Shown piece by piece: positions 59,045-64,000 of a DNA stretch of 64,000 nucleotides; the first letter of the stretch is position 1, and each line of letters starts with the position of its first letter. The notes under the pieces are model-generated. The model worked only from the letters and a program-made list of their open reading frames with translations, searched no databases and had not been told where the DNA came from. This stretch comes from an uncultured Lentisphaerota bacterium (lineage in GTDB: Bacteria > Verrucomicrobiota > Kiritimatiellia > CAIQIC01): NCBI GenBank assembly GCA_903889245.1, contig CAISWQ010000067.1, positions 1 to 64,000 on the forward strand, read 5' to 3'. The translations under genes and the position numbers were made by a program.

Positions 59045-61105
59045 TCACTTCCCGGAGCGGAGGGTGTAAAGCTTGGCGCCGATCTCGCGCGCGGCGGCGA
59101 CGGTTTCGGGATAGGGATTGTCGCAGACATCCACAAAACCGATCTGGTAGTTCTCGCCATCGAAGCGGCCGGACACCAACTGGTCGCGATACTCGAACCA
59201 GTGCGCGCCGACGAAGTTCGGGTGGCGCAGCGCGCCTTCGAGGTAGGCGCGGTATTTGGCGGCGCGGTCGTCCTGGCTCTTCGTCGCCTTGAGCCCGGTG
59301 TGGAACAGGCCGCGGTCGAGCGCGCCGAAGTGGAACTCGCCGATGATCATCGGCAGGTCCACGCCCGCCGGCAGCTTGTCGTGGGCGACGCTGTAGTCGT
59401 AGCGGTTGAAGCTGATGACGTCGCAGAACTGCGCGGCGGCGCGGATGGCGCGCTCGTTCTTCCACGCAAAGCGGCAGCCGAGATAGAGCTGGCGCGGCGC
59501 GACGCGTTTGACCTCGGCGCGGCAGACCTCGAAATATTTCCCGGCGATGCGCGTGTAGAACGCGGTGAGGTCATCCTGCGCGCGCTTGGCGTCGGGCGCG
59601 GCCTGCGCGGCGCGCAGCGCGTCCCACGAGGCGTGCTTCGCGCCCCACGCCGCGTTGAGCTTTTGGATGTCGCCGTATTTCTTTTCGAGGTCGGCGATGA
59701 ACTCGCGCTTAGCGGGCTGGTCGGCGGGAGACTGGAGCGCGGCCTCGGCGAGCGAGGTATCCGTGCCCCAGCCGAGTTCGTTGTGGATGAAGACGCCGAG
59801 GCACCACTTATCGCCGACGGCTTTGTCCTTGGCCAGCGCCTTGCGCAGCGCCTGGACGAATTCGGGATGGAACGGATCGGGGAACTGGCCCCAGTAGCCC
59901 TTGGAACCGGCGATCGGCGGCGACCACGCGCTGATCGTGCTGACGTACGGCGTGCGGCGCTTCGAGACCACGCCCCAGTCCGACCAGTTGCCGACCGTGT
60001 TATAGCCCCAGCTCGCCAGCCGCCGGTGCGCGCGGTCCACGTCCAGCTCGCGCCAGTCGGCGCCATATTTCCGCAGCAGGTTCGCGCCGACGAAGTTGAA
60101 CATCTCGACGTGGGCGCTCTCCTTGTAGTAGCCGACCGGGGCGCGGCCGCGCTTGGAATAGAACTGGCCGAAGTCGCCGCTGCGCGGCGGCAGCCACGCG
60201 AAGTAGTTGGTGCGGTCGGTCAACGGCGTTTCCATGCTGGACCGGACGCAGTCCATGCCCTGCGACCAGAACAGGCGGCCGTCCGGGTCCACCAGCCACC
60301 AGCGGCCCGCGTGCCTCGCCGTGCGGAAGAAGCCGGTCGCCTCCAGTTGCGGGCCCGCGGCCCAGCCGCCGTAGGCATCGCGGTCGGCGGGCGCGGGGTG
60401 CGCGGCAAGGTCGGCGTCCTCCGCTTTCAGGCGCGCGGCGAAATCCTCCGCGCCGCGCAGCTTGCCCGGCCACTCGCCGTGCTTGAACTGGCCGAACTCA
60501 TCCACAAACGGCAGGAACTTGCCGGCGTCCAGCGTCGAAATCGTACCGAGGCCGACCGCCTCGATGCGCAGCAGTTCAAAGGCCTGCGACTTGGGCGACT
60601 TGGCGGGGAACACAATCAGCCGCTTGATGTGGGCGGCATCCATCTCCTCGCCGGTGCTGGGCCCGCCCCGCAACCCGATCAGTTTCAGCGGGTGCGACAG
60701 CCGGAAGGGCAACGGGTTCAGCCGCACCTCCACAACGTCGGTGCCGTGCGGCGCGAGGTTGCTGCTGCCATGCGCCACCTGATCGCGTTTGGCATCATCC
60801 ACCCGCACATGCATCTCGAGCGGCGCGTCGCCGGGATTACGGAGATGGACCAACAGCTTCCGCGCTTGGGAAAAATCCCACGTCTCGCGCTCCGGCCGGA
60901 AGGTGACGCCCGGCCACTTGGCATTCGCGTGCGTCGTCACACGCAACCCCGCGGCCGTGTCGGGCGCGAGCGTCGCGGCGTTGGCCGTAATCCGCGCGCG
61001 GGCCTCCGGCTGCGCGAAATCCGCCACGAGCGCAACGGATTCCGCCGCGCCCGCCGCCAGCGCGCCGCCGACCGCCAGACCGAGCATAACTTTTTGCAGG
61101 TTCAT
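59045..61105 (-). CDS. Secreted GH-A clan glycoside hydrolase, GH50-like (agarase/galactosidase type)
   Basis: The 686-residue enzyme has a signal peptide (MNLQKVMLGLAVGGALAAGAA). A beta-rich N-terminal module (about 25-190) is followed by a TIM barrel: WWLVDPDGRLFWSQGMDCV opens it (about 265-283), FIHNELGWG holds the Asn-Glu acid/base pair, and IIGEFHFGALDRG the nucleophile Glu. These features recall GH50 beta-agarases, but a GH5- or GH42-related galactosidase cannot be excluded. It would cleave a polysaccharide outside the cytoplasm. No transporter gene adjoins it. Confidence 0.72.
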   Translation of the reverse strand: MNLQKVMLGLAVGGALAAGAAESVALVADFAQPEARARITANAATLAPDTAAGLRVTTHANAKWPGVTFRPERETWDFSQARKLLVHLRNPGDAPLEMHVRVDDAKRDQVAHGSSNLAPHGTDVVEVRLNPLPFRLSHPLKLIGLRGGPSTGEEMDAAHIKRLIVFPAKSPKSQAFELLRIEAVGLGTISTLDAGKFLPFVDEFGQFKHGEWPGKLRGAEDFAARLKAEDADLAAHPAPADRDAYGGWAAGPQLEATGFFRTARHAGRWWLVDPDGRLFWSQGMDCVRSSMETPLTDRTNYFAWLPPRSGDFGQFYSKRGRAPVGYYKESAHVEMFNFVGANLLRKYGADWRELDVDRAHRRLASWGYNTVGNWSDWGVVSKRRTPYVSTISAWSPPIAGSKGYWGQFPDPFHPEFVQALRKALAKDKAVGDKWCLGVFIHNELGWGTDTSLAEAALQSPADQPAKREFIADLEKKYGDIQKLNAAWGAKHASWDALRAAQAAPDAKRAQDDLTAFYTRIAGKYFEVCRAEVKRVAPRQLYLGCRFAWKNERAIRAAAQFCDVISFNRYDYSVAHDKLPAGVDLPMIIGEFHFGALDRGLFHTGLKATKSQDDRAAKYRAYLEGALRHPNFVGAHWFEYRDQLVSGRFDGENYQIGFVDVCDNPYPETVAAAREIGAKLYTLRSGK

Positions 61106-61180
61106 AGAGGGCTGCCTTTCGCGCGCCTCCCTTCGCACAAACCCGCCGCGCCGTCAATGCGGCAGCGGGCTTCGGGCTAC

Positions 61181-61400
61181 TGGATACGGGATGGCGACAG
61201 GATGCGAGATGCAGGATACGAGATGCGGGATGGAAAACTACTTCGAGGTTGGATGTTCATTCCGCACGTGACGTCGGGATGCGTGTTGGCGGCCACGACA
61301 GAGCGTGGCCCTCCATGTTTCTGGCGGCGCGTTCACCCTGCGTCCTGATACGGCCGCTGCTTCCATCGCTCCAATACTCCACCACTCCAACTCTCCAACG
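61181..61400. repeat. Degenerate GATACGGGATG and CTCCAACACTCCA short-unit arrays
   Basis: 61181-61232 is a run of units such as GATACGGGATG, GATGCGAGATG and GATACGAGATG. 61368-61399 is a run of ACTCCA/CTCCAA units like those between scpA and scpB. Between them are about 130 bp with one GGCCACG/CGTGGCC stem (near 61291-61313). The 440-bp gap between the hydrolase and the C26 peptidase gene contains no convincing gene. Confidence 0.7.
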
Positions 61401-61438
61401 GGTGCTCACCGCTTCCGCTCCACACCGGTTTCTGACGC

Positions 61439-61491
61439 TCTTCCAATGCTTGGAAGAATCACCGGTTCCCCTTTCCAAGCATTGGAAAATC
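61439..61491. repeat. Phased palindrome pair
   Basis: CCAATGCTTGG centred at 61448 and CCAAGCATTGG centred at 61480 are 32 bp apart and exact reverse complements of each other in the core. They lie upstream of the C26 peptidase gene. Confidence 0.88.
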
Positions 61492-61544
61492 CGGCGCGGC
61501 AGGGTATCTTCGCGCGCTTTTTTGAGGGCGAACAAAGGAACACG

Positions 61545-62231
61545 ATGAAATGGTTGGCGACAAAAACCTTGGTGACCTATGACGTGCCGGAAACCTACGA
61601 CCGCTGGCTGCGCGCCAACGGCGTCGAGCCGGTCTTCCTCGGCCCGAACGACGAACTGCCGGAGAGCTTCACGGAGTTTCGCGCGCTGCTGCTGACCGGC
61701 GGCGGCGACGTGGACCCCGCCCGCTACGGCCAGAAGCCGCATCCGAAAACCGGCGACGTGATGCCCAACCGCGACGCACTCGAAGAAAAGCTCATCCGCA
61801 AATACCTCGACATGGGCCGCCCGATCTTCGGCATCTGCCGCGGCATCCAGATGCTCAACGTGGTCATGGGCGGCAAACTGATCCAGCACGTCCCCGACTG
61901 GATCAAGAAGCACGGCAAGGAAGAAATCCATTCGCCCGCGACCGGCGATGCGACTCATCCCGTGAAGTTTGCCCTGCGCACAAGCATCGGCAAAGCGCTG
62001 CGCGGTGTGAAGGAAATCAACAGCCACCACCATCAAGCCGCCGATCCCAAACACATCGCCAAAGGCCTGCGCCTCGCTGCGAAGTCGCCCGCGGGTATTC
62101 CCGAAGCGTTGGTCGAAGGCGATGGCACCGGCTCACCGATCGTCGCCGTCCAATGGCATCCCGAACGCATGGACGAAGGTCTCGCCCCCGCGTCGCAGGC
62201 GCTGATGCAGTTGATGCTAAACTTGGTGTGA
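61545..62231 (+). CDS. Gamma-glutamyl-GABA hydrolase family protein (peptidase C26, PuuD-like)
   Basis: The 228-residue class I glutamine amidotransferase-fold enzyme has LLLTGGGDVDPARYG, the nucleophile elbow FGICRGIQMLN with catalytic Cys, an NSHHHQA segment, and VQWHPERM with catalytic His-Glu pair. PuuD cleaves gamma-glutamyl-GABA in polyamine use; other members act on gamma-glutamyl peptides. AAAGGA precedes the ATG at 61545. It is a solo gene at the edge of the lower-GC block. Confidence 0.88.
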   Translation: MKWLATKTLVTYDVPETYDRWLRANGVEPVFLGPNDELPESFTEFRALLLTGGGDVDPARYGQKPHPKTGDVMPNRDALEEKLIRKYLDMGRPIFGICRGIQMLNVVMGGKLIQHVPDWIKKHGKEEIHSPATGDATHPVKFALRTSIGKALRGVKEINSHHHQAADPKHIAKGLRLAAKSPAGIPEALVEGDGTGSPIVAVQWHPERMDEGLAPASQALMQLMLNLV

Positions 62232-62278
62232 GCGGTCACCCCGGTGGCGCCTTTGTCTGCCGGAACGGGGATGCTGTA

Positions 62279-62353
62279 GGGCGTGAACGTCATGGCGCAC
62301 CGGCGCGAGGCCCGCCGCGGGCCTCGCGTACGTGTGACGCCGCTTGTTAGCCC
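62279..62353. other. 75-bp imperfect palindrome, attC-like candidate
   Basis: GGGCGTGAACGTCA (62279) and TGACGCCGCTTGTTAGCCC (62335) are partly complementary outer arms. Inside is a perfect 11-bp stem CGCGAGGCCCG (62304-62314), loop CCG, CGGGCCTCGCG. The right edge, read towards the nuclease gene, ends in GCTAACAAGCGG, the look of an integron attC R-box, and it starts four bases after the nuclease stop. However the opposite end does not fit GTTRRRY, and no integrase is visible. It could instead be a plain terminator hairpin. Confidence 0.4.
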
Positions 62354-62357
62354 CTCT

Positions 62358-63443
62358 TCATTTTCCGGACTTCCTTCGATTGTCGTCTTTGCAAAGCATC
62401 TGGCAGTTGGCTGCGTTGGTCTTTCCGCCCTCGTGCCATGGCTTGATGTGGTCTGCCTCCATCTCTCCGATGTCGAACTTCTTCCGGCACTTCACACACT
62501 TTCCCTTCTGGCGCTCGTATGCCTCGCGCTTCTCCTTGTCGGAGAACGACCGAAGGTTCAGATACCGCTCATCTTTCGTCAGCAGATACGGATAAATGCC
62601 GGACTTCTTCCCCACCTCGTCATCTTCCATGAGTCTGGCGACTTCCTTCGCCAGCTTCTTCGCATCCAGCTTTCTTTCCTTGAACTTGTTGTAGAGCGGT
62701 CCCCACGCGACGTGCTTCATCTCGCGGCGATAGTCGGGAAACGTCGCCTTCGCCCATTCAATCACCTTCTGAAAATACTCCCAAAGAGGCTTCGCGTCTG
62801 CGTCGTGCTGGTGATCCGACATGTACTTGTCAATCTTGCCATCGGACAGCCAGTCAATCGCCGTCTCCAAGACCTCCTGCCGGATCGGGCTACCGTCCAC
62901 AAAATCACTCCCGATCGCGTACGCCGGGCAACCGGTCTTGCTGAAATACCGCTTGGCATCCGCAGTCCACGACCCGTGATAGACCGCGTTGCGTAACTCC
63001 TGATCGGTGAGCTTCTCCCCGGCGATGTTGATTGTCTTGAACCATTCCAACTTCTCGCTATCGGTGCCCGAGCAAAAATAGATCATGCACCTGTAATTGA
63101 GAATCTGGGCCTGCTGATCGTCCTGCAGATTGTGAAAGTAGATGTCGCCGATGGAGAAATCGCCGTTTACGTACCGGCAGACCGCAATCGTCCGCTGCTG
63201 TCCGTCAATCACCTCGAATCCACCGTCATCCCTCACCGCCCAATACATGACATTTAGCGGGAAATCCTTGCGCACGGTATCGATAACTGCATCGCGCTGC
63301 TTATCTTTGTATATGAATTCGCGCTGATACGGCGGGCGAATGTCGAGCTTACGGCCGTAGCCAACGACACCGCCCTCGGCGGGTTTTTCCTCGAACCCGT
63401 CGAATAGTTCTCTGACAGTGATTTCCCGGAGGTCAATCTTCAT
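62358..63443 (-). CDS. DUF262-HNH nuclease
   Basis: The 361-residue protein has an N-terminal DUF262 (ParB/Srx-like) domain with PPYQREFIY and the family signature VIDGQQRTIAV (near 80-90), a helical middle region, and a C-terminal HNH nuclease: CVKCRKKF, then EADHIKPWHEGG and CQMLCKDDNRRK, giving two zinc Cys pairs and the catalytic His. GmrD-, SspE- and BrxU-type defence effectors pair DUF262 with DUF1524; here a classical HNH replaces it. Its ATG overlaps the methyltransferase stop (ATGA), so the pair is one operon. GC is visibly lower (near 50-55%) than in the rest, suggesting acquisition. Confidence 0.88.
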   Translation of the reverse strand: MKIDLREITVRELFDGFEEKPAEGGVVGYGRKLDIRPPYQREFIYKDKQRDAVIDTVRKDFPLNVMYWAVRDDGGFEVIDGQQRTIAVCRYVNGDFSIGDIYFHNLQDDQQAQILNYRCMIYFCSGTDSEKLEWFKTINIAGEKLTDQELRNAVYHGSWTADAKRYFSKTGCPAYAIGSDFVDGSPIRQEVLETAIDWLSDGKIDKYMSDHQHDADAKPLWEYFQKVIEWAKATFPDYRREMKHVAWGPLYNKFKERKLDAKKLAKEVARLMEDDEVGKKSGIYPYLLTKDERYLNLRSFSDKEKREAYERQKGKCVKCRKKFDIGEMEADHIKPWHEGGKTNAANCQMLCKDDNRRKSGK

Positions 63444-64000
63444 TTGTGCTCCTTGCGGCGAATCAGAATGCGCGGGTATGTCTGCGTGAAATACTCCCCG
63501 CCGACGATGTAGTAGGTCTTGCCGGTAGGTCGGGTTGGCGACCTGAGTACCGCACCGTCGTTCAACTTAGATACCTCGCGCTTGGTTCCATCAGCATCAA
63601 CCTGTATCTGTGTCGGGTACTTCTTCTTGGCCAAGCCGCACCACGTCTTCGTGATGCCAAGAATCTCAAACTGGTCGGGGTTGTGTTTGGTGAGGAAGCC
63701 AGCGGGCACACCCATGGCACCGCGGTAATCGAGCGGAATATCCTCGACCTTAGTGACTTCGATAGCGTCGAAGTTGTCATACGTTGGATACGCTCTCGCG
63801 TCGTACCGCTTGAACAGAATCAGGTCTTCGTGGCGCTTCGCAATGTCAAGATTGGTGAGCCAGCACATAGTACCGAAGCTTCGCCACTTGTTGCCTTGCT
63901 CATCAACCCAGAATCGCGTTTCTCTAGGCTCGTAGTGATCAGGGACTCTAAAAGCCATGTCCCCATTGTTGTAGCCAAGCCAGAGCTTGTCGTCGCGAAC
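63440..64000 (-). CDS. EcoRI-type adenine-specific DNA methyltransferase, C-terminal part (cut by the window edge)
   Basis: The frame runs to the window edge: 14 codons upstream of the ATG at 63958 stay in frame and read KLWLGYNNGDM, as in EcoRI-family methyltransferases, so the ATG is internal. The visible 186 residues contain RFWVDEQGNKWRSFG, CWLTNLD, YDNFDAIEVTKVEDIPLDY, GVPAGFLTKHNPDQFEILG and the terminal RILIRRKEHK, the end pattern of the family (here split by family-typical spacing). The catalytic NPPF/Y-type motif would lie beyond 64000. It is the upstream member of the operon with the DUF262-HNH gene. Confidence 0.78.
   Translation of the reverse strand, partial: VRDDKLWLGYNNGDMAFRVPDHYEPRETRFWVDEQGNKWRSFGTMCWLTNLDIAKRHEDLILFKRYDARAYPTYDNFDAIEVTKVEDIPLDYRGAMGVPAGFLTKHNPDQFEILGITKTWCGLAKKKYPTQIQVDADGTKREVSKLNDGAVLRSPTRPTGKTYYIVGGEYFTQTYPRILIRRKEHK

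Overview
The window is a GC-rich, gene-dense chromosomal segment from a heterotrophic Gram-negative bacterium, most likely of the PVC superphylum and probably Verrucomicrobiota. The evidence is the company of families: a prepilin-like protein with the H-X9-DG signature, several Tat-exported Gfo/Idh/MocA oxidoreductases, ThuA and DUF6807-like secreted proteins, a periplasmic-propeller histidine kinase, LptG, PEGA and FHA proteins, and many intergenic hairpin repeats. This placement is inference; no rRNA gene is present.

Layout. 1-3.6 kb: a helically phased repeat array, then a cupin/ThuA pair, a CsgG-like lipoprotein overlapping ruvA, and tRNA-Leu. 3.7-10.9 kb: an amidohydrolase facing a LysM lipoprotein, a GYF_2 coiled-coil protein, a membrane phosphoesterase, and glgX. 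10.9-16.5 kb (minus strand): rpoZ-smpB, a prepilin-like protein, an FHA-PEGA pair, and nrdR with a hypothetical partner. 16.5-21.3 kb: a Tat oxidoreductase plus a UroD-type methyltransferase-like gene, divergent from a DUF6807-like protein and a secreted esterase; then tRNA-Arg. 21.6-28 kb: one gene for a 2133-residue exported protein. 28.2-32.5 kb: a small membrane protein, an RluA pseudouridine synthase, a HAD phosphatase, a phosphoribosyltransferase and rtcB. 32.8-45.2 kb: thirteen co-directional genes forming a sugar or amino-sugar catabolic cluster (ROK regulator, iron alcohol dehydrogenase, split transketolase, RpiB-type isomerase, TauE and MFS transporters, NagB-type deaminase, PIG-L deacetylase, bicupin, TIM-barrel protein, two Gfo/Idh enzymes). 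45.5-54.3 kb: an SGNH esterase, archease-lptG, an ABC permease, and trpS-scpA-scpB-pheA. 54.5-62.2 kb: a two-component pair, a retropepsin-like protein, a GH-A glycoside hydrolase and a C26 glutamine hydrolase. 62.3-64 kb: a lower-GC block with an EcoRI-type adenine methyltransferase (cut by the window edge) overlapping a DUF262-HNH nuclease, followed by a 75-bp palindrome that resembles an integron attC site.

The most striking non-genic signal is a dispersed family of 19-bp palindromes, consensus TTTTCCAAGGCTTGGAAAA (the centre base is G or C). I count about 39 copies at 14 loci. They occur almost always in clusters of two to four whose centres are 31 or 32 bp apart, close to three helical turns. 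The palindrome contains no stop codon in any frame, and four copies are embedded in frame inside the RluA-family gene. A related array at the left edge uses CTTGG/CCAAG half-sites with about 20-21, 41 and 62 bp spacing.
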